DNA of 64,000 nucleotides from Micromonospora sp. NBRC 110009 (lineage in GTDB: Bacteria; Actinomycetota; Actinomycetes; Mycobacteriales; Micromonosporaceae). Under the pieces are notes generated by a model that was not told where the DNA came from, ran no database searches, and was given only the letters and a program-made list of their open reading frames with translations. The stretch is taken from assembly GCF_030518795.1 (NCBI RefSeq), contig NZ_CP130427.1, forward strand, positions 3,906,001 to 3,970,000. Reading direction: 5' to 3'. Positions 1-8,472 of this stretch are shown piece by piece. Position 1 is the first letter of the stretch, and each line of letters begins with the position of its first letter. The position numbers and the translations under genes were made by a program.

Positions 1-308
1 GCGCCGCGGTCGACGAGCTGGCCGCCACGCTGCCGGCCGAGCCGGACGGCCGGGTCGTGCACCTGGCCCGGGGGCCGTGGTCGCTGGCCCTGGAGGACTA
101 CCTCACCACCCGGCTGATGGAGCTGGCCGTGCACTCCGACGACCTGGCGGTGAGCGTCGGCGTGCCCACCCCGGAGCTGCCGGCCGACGCGCTGGACCCG
201 GTGCTGGCCCTGCTCGCCCGCCTCGCCGTACGCCGGCACGGGCAGCCGGCCGTGCTGCGGGCGCTCAGCCGGGCCGAGCGGGCGCCGGCGAACGTCACCG
301 CGTTCTGA
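1..308 (+). CDS. Maleylpyruvate isomerase (MDMPI)-type protein, C-terminal part
   Basis: The gene enters from the left edge, so only about 101 C-terminal residues are visible (frame starting at base 3). The segment RLMELAVHSDDLAVSVG, followed by a helical tail, is typical of the TIGR03083/MDMPI family, whose DinB-like four-helix bundle binds a metal and uses mycothiol as cofactor in characterised members. The substrate cannot be told because the N-terminal metal site lies outside the window. The family fits a mycothiol-producing actinobacterium. The stop at 306-308 is followed by a convergent gene on the minus strand. Confidence 0.75.
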   Translation, partial: AAVDELAATLPAEPDGRVVHLARGPWSLALEDYLTTRLMELAVHSDDLAVSVGVPTPELPADALDPVLALLARLAVRRHGQPAVLRALSRAERAPANVTAF

Positions 309-359
309 ACCGCGCGCGGCGACGCCCCCGGTCCGGGGACGCCGCCGGGCGCGGTGCGG

Positions 360-764
360 TCAGTCGTCCAGGCCGACCGGGGAGTCCGGGCGGTCCACGT
401 CGACGAACTCGATCTCGTCCAGCTCGCGGACGCCGCTTCCGGCGGCCCGGGCGGCGGTGCCGGCCGCCCAGCCGAGCGCCGCCCCGGCCAGCGCCGCGGC
501 GATCAACAGCGTCCAGGGCAGCGCCGGCCGGCGACCGGCGAGCGCGTCGAAGGCGAGGCTGGCCCGGCGGCGGGCCTCCTCGGCGGCGGAGCCGACCAGG
601 CCGGTGGCGTCGTCGGTCAGCCCGGCGCCGTTGCGGCGGGCGGAGCGGGCGGCGTCCCGGACGCTGTCCCCGGCGGAGCTGACGGCGGAGAGCAGCTGCT
701 CCCACGCCTGGTCCGCGATCCGCTCGGGCTTGCTCCGGCGGTCCAGCAGGGTGGTTCCGAACAT
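360..764 (-). CDS. Small membrane-anchored protein of unknown function
   Basis: A 134-residue protein that I do not recognise by name. Residues 1-75 are charged and helical, rich in Arg, Ala and Ser. A single hydrophobic segment follows at about 80-105 (WTLLIAAALAGAALGWAAGT), then an acidic tail with repeated Asp. This looks like a one-pass membrane protein with a short C-terminal acidic domain. GC3 is very high, as expected for a real actinobacterial gene. The ATG at 764 is preceded on the minus strand by a good purine-rich ribosome site (ccgaggaggtaa). It converges on the preceding MDMPI gene. Confidence 0.7.
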   Translation of the reverse strand: MFGTTLLDRRSKPERIADQAWEQLLSAVSSAGDSVRDAARSARRNGAGLTDDATGLVGSAAEEARRRASLAFDALAGRRPALPWTLLIAAALAGAALGWAAGTAARAAGSGVRELDEIEFVDVDRPDSPVGLDD

Positions 765-1202
765 GGGTGTTACCTCCTCGGGGTGCCGAAGTCCCGGGCG
801 TCACCTCGGACTCCGGTGGCCATCCGGCGCGTGTGACGGTTCGCTCACCGGGCTGTGCCCGCCCCGGACCGGGCGCAAACCACCCCGGTGGGCCGCCCGC
901 CCACCGCTCGGCGTACGGGGGGAGGAACCACCCGAACGCGCCGGGGTCGCCCGGCTCCGGGCCGAACAGGCGCTCGCCCGCTACCCTGGGTCGGCGGATC
1001 GGCCGGCACCCGTCGGTCGTTGCAGGTGTAGAGAGTTGTCCCGGGGAAGCAGGAATCAAAGGATCCGGATGGGGATGCCCAGGTGTGCCCAGTCCGCGAA
1101 TTGCTCATCCCGAGGGGTGGCGACCGAGGGTGTCGGAGGAATACTCTCGGTCGCGGCCCGCGTACTGATGAGGCGCCCGTACGGGCGAGTGGAGGTGCTC
1201 GC
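765..1202. other. Intergenic region upstream of the STAS gene
   Basis: This 438-base stretch lies between two divergently transcribed genes and should hold both promoters. I see no convincing hexamer pair and no gene that I would defend. A minus-strand reading frame here has a protein-like stretch (GDPGAFGWFLPPYAERW), but it runs without a stop deep into the neighbouring gene, so I do not call it. Confidence 0.4.
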
Positions 1203-1562
1203 GTGAGCCTGTCGATCGTGAAGTCGGTTCTGCCGGGTGGTGTCATCCAGATCGCTCCGCGGGGCGAGATCGACGTCGACACCGCGTACGAGGTGCGGGA
1301 AGCGATCGCCGAGGTGCTCGCCAAGGGCCGCCCGTCGCGGATCGAGCTGAACATGCGGCTGGTCACCTTCATCGACTCCGTCGGCATCAGCGCGATGGTG
1401 GCCGGGTTCCAGACCGCCGAGGTCAGCGGCGTCAAGCTGGTGGTCACCGAGCCGAGCCGCTTCGTCCACCGGCAGCTCTGGGTGACCGGTCTGCTCGGCC
1501 TCTTCGGCGGGCCCGATCCCTACTTCGCCGACAGCGGCTCCGAGCTGCTGCCCGGCGCCTGA
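1203..1562 (+). CDS. STAS-domain anti-sigma factor antagonist
   Basis: A 119-residue single-domain STAS protein. Members of this family bind anti-sigma kinases and release a sigma factor when their conserved serine is not phosphorylated. Here the serine is Ser59 in TFIDSVGISAM, the standard phosphorylation position. The GTG at 1203 is chosen because GGAGG lies about seven bases upstream. A longer in-frame ATG at 1083 would add a basic N-terminus unlike the family. No anti-sigma kinase gene is adjacent, so the partner is probably encoded elsewhere. Confidence 0.87.
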   Translation: MSLSIVKSVLPGGVIQIAPRGEIDVDTAYEVREAIAEVLAKGRPSRIELNMRLVTFIDSVGISAMVAGFQTAEVSGVKLVVTEPSRFVHRQLWVTGLLGLFGGPDPYFADSGSELLPGA

Positions 1563-1675
1563 CCGCCTCCCTCACCCCCTTCTGCGACCCCACCCGGCCG
1601 GGGACCTTCGACCGTTGCCAGCCAGGCCCGGGTACGGGACGATCGTCCGGACCGTCGACGGCGAGGGGGTACGGC

Positions 1676-2128
1676 TTGCTCAGCAGCGACAGCTTCAGCT
1701 ACACGGTGCAGGCCCGCTGCACCCGGGCGGAGGCGCTCGCCCTGCTCGGTGACCTGAACCGGCAGGGCGAACTGCATCCGCTGATCGTCCGCGTCCGCGA
1801 GCTGCCGCCCCGCCCCGGCGCGCTGGCCAGCTACGCGATCACCGACCGGCTGGAGCTCGGCCCGCTGCACTTCCCGGTGACCTACCAGGCGGACGTGCTG
1901 GTCGCCACCGAGGACGAGGTGGTGACCGTGGCCCGGCAGCAGCCGGCCACCACCGTGCGCAACCACACCCGGCTGCGGGAGGAGGCGGACGGCGTGGTGC
2001 GGATCGACGTCGAGATCACCCTCTCCGCCCCGGCACCGCTGTTCGGCTACGCCTTCCGGCAGGCCCGGGCGGCGCACCTCGGGCTGGCCAGCCGGCTCGG
2101 CGCGACCCTGGAGGGGCGCCCGGCCTGA
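1676..2128 (+). CDS. SRPBCC (START-like) family protein
   Basis: A 150-residue protein with the alpha-beta-helix-grip pattern of the SRPBCC fold: an N-terminal strand and helix (SYTVQARCTRAEALALLG), central strands, and a long C-terminal helix. Proteins of this fold bind hydrophobic ligands in a deep cavity. The ligand cannot be inferred here. The start is a TTG at 1676, supported by GAGGGGG about eight bases upstream. The gene overlaps nothing and converges on the next gene with only one base between the stops. Confidence 0.7.
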   Translation: MLSSDSFSYTVQARCTRAEALALLGDLNRQGELHPLIVRVRELPPRPGALASYAITDRLELGPLHFPVTYQADVLVATEDEVVTVARQQPATTVRNHTRLREEADGVVRIDVEITLSAPAPLFGYAFRQARAAHLGLASRLGATLEGRPA

Positions 2129-2129
2129 G

Positions 2130-2642
2130 TCAGGCCCGCCGGCCGGCCGGCACCGCCGGCCGGCCCGCCGGGGCGGCCGGGCGCCGCAGCCGCCCCCACG
2201 GCTTGTAGGTGGAGAGCACGGTGGCGACGATCAGCAGGGTGCTGGAGACCGCCGGCGGGATGACCAGGTCCAGCCGGTCCCGGGCGGTGAGGTCCGGCGC
2301 CAGGTCGCCGAGCCGGCGCACGGTCGGGGTGAGCAGCAGCAGGACCAGCCCGAGCATCACGGTGGTGAGCGCGAACTTCACCAGCACCCAGCGCCAGCGC
2401 AGCAGGCCCCACGGGGTGAGCAGCGCGCTGGCCAGCCCGACCAGCCAGACCGCCAGGCTCAGCGGGGCGAAGAGCCAGGTCACCAGCAGCCCGGCGGCCG
2501 GGTAGACCAGCTCGGGGTCGGCGCCGCGCAGCCCGGCGACGCCCAGGGTGAGCAGCACCAGGTCCGCGCCGAGCCAGCCGAGCGAGGTGATCAGGTGCAG
2601 GGTCAGCAGGGCCTTGCGTCCGGTGGGCGAGAGTCGGGTCAT
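2130..2642 (-). CDS. Four-helix integral membrane protein (DUF2269-like)
   Basis: A 170-residue protein with four hydrophobic helices, an early LHLITSLGWLGADLVLL segment and a basic C-terminus. The small size and the HxxxSLGWLG-type first helix resemble DUF2269-type membrane proteins, a family without an established function. The ATG at 2642 is chosen because the first membrane helix starts within about 12 residues. The reading frame continues upstream, but that region overlaps the next gene out of frame. Its stop codon is one base from the stop of the convergent SRPBCC gene. Confidence 0.7.
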   Translation of the reverse strand: MTRLSPTGRKALLTLHLITSLGWLGADLVLLTLGVAGLRGADPELVYPAAGLLVTWLFAPLSLAVWLVGLASALLTPWGLLRWRWVLVKFALTTVMLGLVLLLLTPTVRRLGDLAPDLTARDRLDLVIPPAVSSTLLIVATVLSTYKPWGRLRRPAAPAGRPAVPAGRRA

Positions 2643-2752
2643 GCCACCGATGCTGGTCCGCCGCCGGCCCGGCGTCGTGGGGCGCGCGACGACATCCGGC
2701 GTACGTCGTGGGGCGTAGGGTGGCCCGCCGCGCGGGGCGGGCCACCCCCGCC

Positions 2753-3817
2753 TCAGTAGACCGACAGGTGCACGTGGTTGGTGTGGTCGCTGGACGGGTC
2801 GCCGTTGCCGCCGCTGTACGCCTTCCACCCGCTGCTCGGCAGCCAGATCTGCTTGTACCAGATCACGTAGAGCACGGCGAGGGCGTCGGCGTTGCGGATG
2901 AAGTACGCCGCCAGGTTGTTGCCGTACGTCTTGTCGCCGCCGGTGGCCACGCCGCCGAAGCCGTCCTTCTGCGCCGCGAAGTCGCAGGCCCGGCCCTTCG
3001 GGTGCTCGCCCGAGCCGCTGGGCCGGTAACAGGAGACGTACCGGGTGAACCCGGCCGCCTTGGCCTGTTGCAGGGCGTGCAGGGTGCGCGGGGTGATGCA
3101 GCCGTCGGCCGGCGTCGGGTCGTTCACGCTGCACGACTCCGGCGGCCAGGAGCCGTCGGCGTTGCGCGGGGCCGGTTCGGCGTTCGCCCGGGAGGTGCCC
3201 TGCACGCTGCCGCCGGCGCTGGCCGCCTTGTTGTTCGCCACTTCCAGGGCGTGCTCCGCCTGCTGCTTGCGCTTGGCCATCACCGCGACCTGCTTGCGCT
3301 GCTCCTGGATCTCGCCGGTCAGCGCGGCCCGGGTGCGGGTGGCCCGGTCCCGGGTGTCGATGAGGTCGCGCAGCGCCCGGTCCTCGTGCGCGGCGACCTG
3401 CTGGAGCGCGGCGGCGCGGTCCATGAAGCCCTCGGGGCTGCTGCTGCCGAGCAGCGCCGCGGCGGTGCCGAGCCGTCCGGTCCGGTACGCCACACCGGCG
3501 ATCTCGCCGACCTTGGCGTCGCGCGTGCCCAGCTCGGAGTTGATGGTGGCGAGCTCGGCGGTGAGCTGCTTCTGCCGGCTCACCGAGCGGTTCAGCGCGG
3601 TCCGCGCCTCCAGCCAGCCCTTGCTGGCCGCGTCGAGCTGGGCGCGCAGGGCCGGGCTGCCGCCCTCGTCGTCGCCGGGGGCGGCGGCGAGCAGGCCGGT
3701 CGGGGTGGCCGCCGAGGCGGGGGAGACCGGCGCGGTCGCGACGCCGAGGGCGAGCGTCGCGACGAGCAGGGCCGCCAACCGGGCGGCCGTCCGTCGTACA
3801 GGTGCCACTGATGGCAT
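2753..3817 (-). CDS. Secreted coiled-coil protein with LAS-type peptidase-like C-terminal domain
   Basis: A 354-residue exported protein. Residues 1-36 form a signal peptide (RRT, hydrophobic core, ASAA site). Residues about 60-200 are a long heptad-rich coiled coil, as in cell-division and peptidoglycan-hydrolase regulators. The last 130 residues carry the metal pattern of LAS peptidases: His with Asp seven residues on (EHPKGRACDF), and a terminal HVH. This domain (ARB-07466-like) recurs in actinobacterial cell-wall proteins. I infer a peptidoglycan-modifying enzyme, with the coiled coil as a regulatory arm. Expression is almost certainly under the c-di-AMP riboswitch just upstream. Exact bond specificity is unknown. 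Confidence 0.85.
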   Translation of the reverse strand: MPSVAPVRRTAARLAALLVATLALGVATAPVSPASAATPTGLLAAAPGDDEGGSPALRAQLDAASKGWLEARTALNRSVSRQKQLTAELATINSELGTRDAKVGEIAGVAYRTGRLGTAAALLGSSSPEGFMDRAAALQQVAAHEDRALRDLIDTRDRATRTRAALTGEIQEQRKQVAVMAKRKQQAEHALEVANNKAASAGGSVQGTSRANAEPAPRNADGSWPPESCSVNDPTPADGCITPRTLHALQQAKAAGFTRYVSCYRPSGSGEHPKGRACDFAAQKDGFGGVATGGDKTYGNNLAAYFIRNADALAVLYVIWYKQIWLPSSGWKAYSGGNGDPSSDHTNHVHLSVY

Positions 3818-3821
3818 TCAG

Positions 3822-3958
3822 GTGTCCTTCCGTCAACCGCCGACCGGGTTAGCTGACGGGTTCGGGACGGAAGATCCCTACCGCTGGCGCGGATGCACCC
3901 CAGGTACGTGGTTCCCCGGCTCGCCGTGCTGCGGCGATTAGGCGACGGCCACCGCAGG
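3822..3958 (-). promoter_or_regulatory. c-di-AMP riboswitch (ydaO/yuaA type)
   Basis: On the minus strand the leader of the cell-wall enzyme gene contains the most conserved blocks of the ydaO riboswitch in the right order. These are GAGCCGGGGAACCA, then TGGGGTGCATCC, then CGAACCCGTCAGCTAACC, ending with GGAAGGA directly before the start codon. In actinobacteria this aptamer is known to control cell-wall hydrolase genes and usually turns expression off when c-di-AMP is high. The 3' end overlaps the presumed ribosome site, so control may be translational or by termination. The boundaries are my estimate to within about ten bases. Confidence 0.93.
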
Positions 3959-4059
3959 CGCCGGAGGGCGCCGCCCGGCGGAGGCCGCGATCGAGCCTAC
4001 CGGCGGTGCCCCGACGCGGCCCGGGTGGCGGGGACGGACAGTCGGGCCAAAACCGGCAT

Positions 4060-4095
4060 AGGACCACAATAGTCACTCGAATTTAAGATTGTCCT
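4060..4095. promoter_or_regulatory. AT-rich inverted repeat upstream of riboswitch
   Basis: In an otherwise very GC-rich window this short patch is AT-rich and contains an interrupted inverted repeat, AGGAC-cac-AAT, then 17 bases, then ATTGTCCT. It sits between the stop of the metal exporter and the riboswitch, where the promoter of the cell-wall enzyme transcript (minus strand) should be. A weak minus-strand pair TTAGGA-17-GACTAT can be read. It could be an operator, a promoter, or a terminator for the exporter gene. Confidence 0.35.
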
Positions 4096-4097
4096 AA

Positions 4098-5018
4098 TTA
4101 CCACTCGACTGACCCGCACGCCCCCGGGGACGCTCCGGGTTCGATCTGCAACGTGGCGTGGTCGATCCGGAAGTCGTCGTGCAGGGCGGCCCGGGCGGCG
4201 GCCAGCACCTCGCCGACCTCCGCGCCGGGGCGCATGGTCAGGTGGGCCGAGGCCACCTCCATCCCGGAGGTGAGCGTCCAGACGTGCAGGTCGTGCACCT
4301 CGGCCACGCCGGGCACCGCGGCCAGCCGGTCGTGCACCGCGGTCACCTGGAGGTGCTCGGGGGCGGCCTGCACCAGGATCCGCACGGCGGCCCGGCCGAG
4401 CCGCCAGGTGCGCGGCAGGATGAACAACCCGATGGCGACCGCGACCAGCGGGTCCGCCCACCACCAGTCGGTGAGCGCGATGACCAGGGCGGCGCCGATC
4501 ACGCCGAGCGAGCCCAGCAGGTCGCCGAGCACCTCCAGGTACGCCCCGCGCAGGTTGATGCTCTCCTGCGCCCCGGTGCGCAGCAGCGCGAACGCGGCGA
4601 GGTTGGCGAGCAGGCCGAGCACCGCGACGGCGAGCATCGGGCCGGCGAGGACCTCGGGCGGCTCGCCGAACCGGCGTACCGCCTCGACGAGCACGTAGAC
4701 GGCGACCGCGCCGAGCAGCACCGCGTTGGCGAGCGCGGCCAGCACCTCCAGCCGGTAGAGCCCGAAGGTGCGCTGCGGGTCGGTGTCGGCTCGGCGGGTG
4801 GCGGTGATCGCGGCCAGGGCCATCCCGATCCCGAGCACGTCGGTGAACATGTGCCCGGCGTCGGAGAGCAGGGCCAGCGACCCGGTGCCGAACGCGGCCA
4901 CCGCCTCGACCAGCATCAGGGCGGTGAGCAGCCCGAACGCGCCCCACAGCCGGCCCCGGTGGCGCTGCGCGGCATTGGCCACCGTGCCGCTGTGGTCATG
5001 ACCTGCGCCCACGCCCAC
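4098..5018 (-). CDS. Cation diffusion facilitator (CDF) metal exporter
   Basis: A 306-residue CDF transporter, a family that exports Zn2+, Co2+ or Cd2+ by proton antiport. The N-terminus has a GHDHS metal-binding tail. Six membrane helices follow, with the signature LLSDAGHMFTDV in helix 2 (Asp and His ligands) and a second acidic pair near ALVIALTDWWWADPL in helix 5. A cytoplasmic ferredoxin-like domain of about 85 residues ends the protein, including VHDLHVWTLTSGMEVASAHL. The length and domain order are those of ZitB/CzcD-type exporters. Metal specificity is not determined by what I can see. A good promoter lies immediately upstream. Confidence 0.92.
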   Translation of the reverse strand: MGVGAGHDHSGTVANAAQRHRGRLWGAFGLLTALMLVEAVAAFGTGSLALLSDAGHMFTDVLGIGMALAAITATRRADTDPQRTFGLYRLEVLAALANAVLLGAVAVYVLVEAVRRFGEPPEVLAGPMLAVAVLGLLANLAAFALLRTGAQESINLRGAYLEVLGDLLGSLGVIGAALVIALTDWWWADPLVAVAIGLFILPRTWRLGRAAVRILVQAAPEHLQVTAVHDRLAAVPGVAEVHDLHVWTLTSGMEVASAHLTMRPGAEVGEVLAAARAALHDDFRIDHATLQIEPGASPGACGSVEW

Positions 5019-5048
5019 ACCCTCTCGTTCCCCGCCCCGGCCGAGCTC

Positions 5049-5077
5049 AATCTATGCTCACATCGCTATGTATGCAA
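5049..5077 (-). promoter_or_regulatory. Sigma-70-type promoter of the CDF exporter
   Basis: On the minus strand TTGCAT (5077-5072) is followed after exactly 17 bases by TAGATT (5054-5049), a good match to the TTGACA-17-TATAAT consensus. Transcription would begin near 5042, giving a leader of roughly 24 bases before the ATG at 5018. The patch is AT-rich compared with its surroundings. A metal-sensing repressor site could overlap it, but I see no clean palindrome. Confidence 0.6.
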
Positions 5078-5113
5078 CTAAAACGGCGGGTGCCACCGGG
5101 CCGCCGGCAGCCG

Positions 5114-7231
5114 TCAGGCGACCGGATCCAGCGTGGTCAGGCGCTGGGTGGCCCGGGAGAGCGCCACGTAGAGCGTCCGCACCCCCGAGCCCGGGTCGGC
5201 CCGGATCTCGGTCGGGGCCACCAGCACCACGCCGTCGTACTCCATGCCCTTGGCCTGGAGGCTGGTCACCACCTGGAGCCGCGTGCCGCCCAGGCCGCCC
5301 AGCCAGCCGGCCACCTCGTCCCGGCGCGGCACCGGCGTGATCACCCCCACCGTGCCCTCGACCTGCGCCAGCAGCGCGCGGGCCGCCGCCTCGGTGGCCG
5401 GGGCCAGCTCGGCGGCGGGCACGGTCAGCTCGACCGGATCCACGCCGGTGGAGCGCACCGCGGTGGGCAGCGGCAGGTCCGGGTAGAGCCGGCGGATCTC
5501 CGCCGCCGCCACCGCGAAGATCTCCGCCGAGTTCCGGTAGTTGGTGGTCAGCTCGTAGCGGTACCGGCGACGCCGCCCCAACGCCTGGTCCCGGGCCCGG
5601 GTCAGCTCCTCCGGGTCGCCCGTCCAGGCGGTCTGCGCGGGGTCTCCCACCACCGTCCAGGAGGCCAGCCGGCCCCGCCGGCCGATCATCCGCCACTGCA
5701 TCGGCGAGACGTCCTGCGACTCGTCGACCACGACGTGGGCGAACTCGCGGTAGTCCTCCGGCCGTTCCCGGGCGGCGGCCCGAGCCGCCCGCTGCCGGTC
5801 GGCGTACGTGCTCAGCTCCCGGACCCCTCCGGCGAGCTGGAACGGGTCGCGCTTCGGCTTCGGCCGCTGGACCGGCTTGCCGAGCAGCGCGTCCAGCTCG
5901 TCCAGCAGCGCGACGTCGGCGATCGTCAACCCCTCGGCGTCCAGGCTCCGGTACGCCTCGGTCAACAGCCGGATCTCCACCCCGGAGAGCACCCCGCCGG
6001 CGTACCGGCGCAGCCGCTCGGGGCGGGCGAGCCAGCCGAGCACGTGCCGCGGGTGCAGCCGGGGCCACCACGCCTTCAGGAACTCGCGGAACTCCGGCCG
6101 GTCGATGATCTCGTCCTCGAACGCGGGCTGCTCCGGCAGCCGGCCGACCCGCAGCGTGCGGGCCTGCGCGTACAGGGCGGCCAGGACGGCGTCGAAGGCG
6201 ACCCGGCGCACCTCGTTGCGGCGCGCGCCGCGGGACAGCATCCGGTCCCGGATCGCGTCCAGCTCGGCCCGCTCCAGCCGGAGCAGCTCGCCCCGGTAGA
6301 GCAGGCGCAGCTCGGTGGGGGAGTCCGGCACCGCGTCCCGCGCCGCGCGCTCCAGCACCCGGCGCATCCGCAGCGAGCCCTTCACCGCCGCCACGGCCGG
6401 CGGGTCGGTGCGGCTGGCGGACATCCCGGGGAAGAGCGAGCCGAGCGAGTGCAGGGTGGCCGTCTCCTCGCCGAGCGAGGGCAGCACCGAGGCGATGTAC
6501 TCGACGAACACCCCGGACGGCCCGACCACCAGGATGCCGCCGCCGGCGTACCGGGCCCGGTCGGAGTAGAGCAGGTACGCCGCCCGGTGCAGGGCCACCG
6601 CCGTCTTGCCGGTGCCCGGGCCGCCGGAGACGATCGTGACGCTGTTGCCCGGGGAGCGGATCGCCTCGTCCTGCTCCCGCTGGATGGTGGCGACGATGTC
6701 CCGCATGCCCCGGCCGGTGGCCCGGGACAGGGTGGCCAGCAGCGCGCCGTCGCCCACCACGGCGAGGTCCGGCGGCGCCGACTCCGGGTCCAACAGGTCG
6801 TCCTCGATCCGGGTGACCCGCTCCGCCGACGACTGGATGGTGCGTCGGCGCACCACGCCCATCGGCTCGGCCGGGGTCGCCTGGTAGAACGCCGCCGCGG
6901 CCGGCGCCCGCCAGTCCACCACCAGGGTCTCGGCGTTCTCGCCGCGCACCCCGAGCCGCCCCACGTGGAGCACCTGCCCGGTCCGCAGGTCGAGCCGGCC
7001 GAAGACCAGCCCCTCGTGCTCGGCGTCCAGCACGTGCCGGCGCTGGGCCGCGTGGAAGACCATCGCGTCCCGCTCCACCAGCGCGCCGAAGTTGCCCACC
7101 CGGGCCAGCCGGTAGCCCTCCCGTTCGGCCTCGGCGGCCGCCCGACGCAGCTCCGCCAGCCGGGCGTACACCCGGTCGAGATGCCGCTGCTCGACGGCGA
7201 TCTCCCGGTCCAGGGTGGTCTGGTCGCTCAA
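5114..7231 (-). CDS. helR: RNA polymerase recycling ATPase, HelD/HelR family
   Basis: A 705-residue superfamily 1 helicase-like protein. The N-terminal 90 residues form an antiparallel coiled coil, which in HelD/HelR enters the secondary channel of RNA polymerase. Walker A (SGGPGTGKT) is at about 202-210, the Walker B/Q-linked motif VVVDESQD at about 510-520, and the C-terminal motif GMEYDGVVLV...TLYVALSRATQRL ends the second RecA domain. HelR proteins remove stalled or rifamycin-bound polymerase from DNA and protect cells from rifamycins. I see no rifamycin-associated inverted repeat upstream, so induction by the drug is not supported here. A classic DNA helicase role (UvrD) is less likely because of length and the coiled coil. 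Confidence 0.85.
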   Translation of the reverse strand: MSDQTTLDREIAVEQRHLDRVYARLAELRRAAAEAEREGYRLARVGNFGALVERDAMVFHAAQRRHVLDAEHEGLVFGRLDLRTGQVLHVGRLGVRGENAETLVVDWRAPAAAAFYQATPAEPMGVVRRRTIQSSAERVTRIEDDLLDPESAPPDLAVVGDGALLATLSRATGRGMRDIVATIQREQDEAIRSPGNSVTIVSGGPGTGKTAVALHRAAYLLYSDRARYAGGGILVVGPSGVFVEYIASVLPSLGEETATLHSLGSLFPGMSASRTDPPAVAAVKGSLRMRRVLERAARDAVPDSPTELRLLYRGELLRLERAELDAIRDRMLSRGARRNEVRRVAFDAVLAALYAQARTLRVGRLPEQPAFEDEIIDRPEFREFLKAWWPRLHPRHVLGWLARPERLRRYAGGVLSGVEIRLLTEAYRSLDAEGLTIADVALLDELDALLGKPVQRPKPKRDPFQLAGGVRELSTYADRQRAARAAARERPEDYREFAHVVVDESQDVSPMQWRMIGRRGRLASWTVVGDPAQTAWTGDPEELTRARDQALGRRRRYRYELTTNYRNSAEIFAVAAAEIRRLYPDLPLPTAVRSTGVDPVELTVPAAELAPATEAAARALLAQVEGTVGVITPVPRRDEVAGWLGGLGGTRLQVVTSLQAKGMEYDGVVLVAPTEIRADPGSGVRTLYVALSRATQRLTTLDPVA

Positions 7232-7351
7232 CGCGGGGGCTCCTGCGGGTCAGGTGGCGGGCACGGCGGGCTGAATGAGGGTACGGGCCGCCGTCCCGGC
7301 CCGTGTCGGGGCCATGCCGGTGCCCGTGGCCCCGCCGCTGCCGGTTGCCCG

Positions 7352-8323
7352 TTATCCGGCCGTTCCCACCCGTTGTCCGGGCGTTCCCGCCGCCGACCGG
7401 TCGCGTTCCGCCGGGAAGGCGGCCGGGCGGGCCAGGGCCTGGTCGAGCACCGCGGCGAGGGCCGCGTTCACCTCGTCCGGGCGTTCCATCATGAGCATGT
7501 GCCCGGCGCCCGGGCAGACGGTCAGCTCGGTGGTGGGCAGCGCCGCGGCGATCGACTCGGCGCAGGGCGGCGGGGTGAGCCGGTCCCGGTCGCCGACGAG
7601 CGCGGCGGCCGGCAGGCGGCCGAGCGTGGCCAGCGTGTCCAGCCGGTGCTGCGCGCCGATCGAGGCGCGGAACCCGCCGATCGAACGGAGCGAGGCGTGC
7701 GCCACCGCCGAGGTGACCAGCCGGATGTCGGCCGGGTCGCAGCGGTCCCCGAACAGCATCCAGCGGATGCTCGGGCGCAGCGCGCGGAGCAGCGCGCGCG
7801 GGGGGCGCCACGAGCCGCACCGGGCGAGCACCCCGGCGCCGGTGGTCTCGGCCAGCCGGATCAGCCGGGCGATCCGGGGCGAGAGCCCGTAGACCGTGTG
7901 GGTGTGCCCCTCGGCGGTGGTCGAGACGAAGACCAGCCCGGCGGTCCGGGCGGCGAAGTGTTCCGGGTGGCGCTGGGCGTACTCCATCACGGTCATCCCG
8001 CCCATCGAGTGGCCGACCAGCACGATCCGCCCGGCGGGGGCGATCCCGTCCAGCACCGCGGCCAGGTCGTCGCCGAGCTGGGCCAGGGTGGCCGTGCGCA
8101 GGGCCATGCAGCTGGACCGCCCGTGCCCGCGGGCGTCGTACGTCACCACCCGCACCCGGTCGCCGAACCGCGACCGCAGCGCGGCGAGCTGCCGGTGCCA
8201 GCTGCGCCCGTCCAGCGTCCAGCCGTGCAGCAGGATCGCGGTGACCTCGGCGTCGACCGGACCGGTGGCCTCGACGTGCAGGCGTACGCCGTCGGGAAGC
8301 CGTACCTCCAGTTGCTCCGGCAT
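7352..8323 (-). CDS. Alpha/beta hydrolase
   Basis: A 323-residue alpha/beta hydrolase. It shows the oxyanion segment LLHGWTLDGRSW, the nucleophile elbow GHSMGG and a C-terminal PGAGHMLMMERP with the catalytic His. The acid is probably Asp in ALVGDRDRLTP. The cap region is helical and of usual size. The ATG at 8323 is chosen because GGGGGAGG lies about eight bases upstream. An upstream in-frame start would add an unrelated Gly/Pro-rich stretch. The substrate cannot be assigned. The promoter region is shared with the divergent carbonic anhydrase gene. Confidence 0.87.
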   Translation of the reverse strand: MPEQLEVRLPDGVRLHVEATGPVDAEVTAILLHGWTLDGRSWHRQLAALRSRFGDRVRVVTYDARGHGRSSCMALRTATLAQLGDDLAAVLDGIAPAGRIVLVGHSMGGMTVMEYAQRHPEHFAARTAGLVFVSTTAEGHTHTVYGLSPRIARLIRLAETTGAGVLARCGSWRPPRALLRALRPSIRWMLFGDRCDPADIRLVTSAVAHASLRSIGGFRASIGAQHRLDTLATLGRLPAAALVGDRDRLTPPPCAESIAAALPTTELTVCPGAGHMLMMERPDEVNAALAAVLDQALARPAAFPAERDRSAAGTPGQRVGTAG

Positions 8324-8472
8324 CGTCGACCTCCCCCGGCTCACCGGTGTCCCCGCACCGGCGTAACCCGGCGGTAACAACCGGCTACCCGTCATGACAG
8401 CACGGCAACCATGGTGCTGAGAAGATTCCCGACCGGCTCCGGGTGGTCGGATCGACGACCAGGCTGGAGGGT

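Noticed and set aside
295..1059. Long minus-strand open frame overlapping the first membrane protein gene
   Set aside because: It has one protein-like stretch but runs through the neighbouring gene in another frame, with no start signal; in GC-rich DNA such open frames are common.
2708..3811. Plus-strand open frame opposite the secreted cell-wall gene
   Set aside because: It is an antisense shadow of a gene with a clear signal peptide, domains and riboswitch; its composition (Arg, Val and Gly rich) is that of a shadow.
7232..7351. Rifamycin-associated element upstream of helR
   Set aside because: I looked for the 19-base inverted repeat with TTGC and GCAA arms known from HelR genes; it is not present here.
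5054..8377. Very long plus-strand open frame opposite HelR and the hydrolase
   Set aside because: Long antisense frame produced by high GC3 of the two real minus-strand genes; no domain and no stop-codon pressure.
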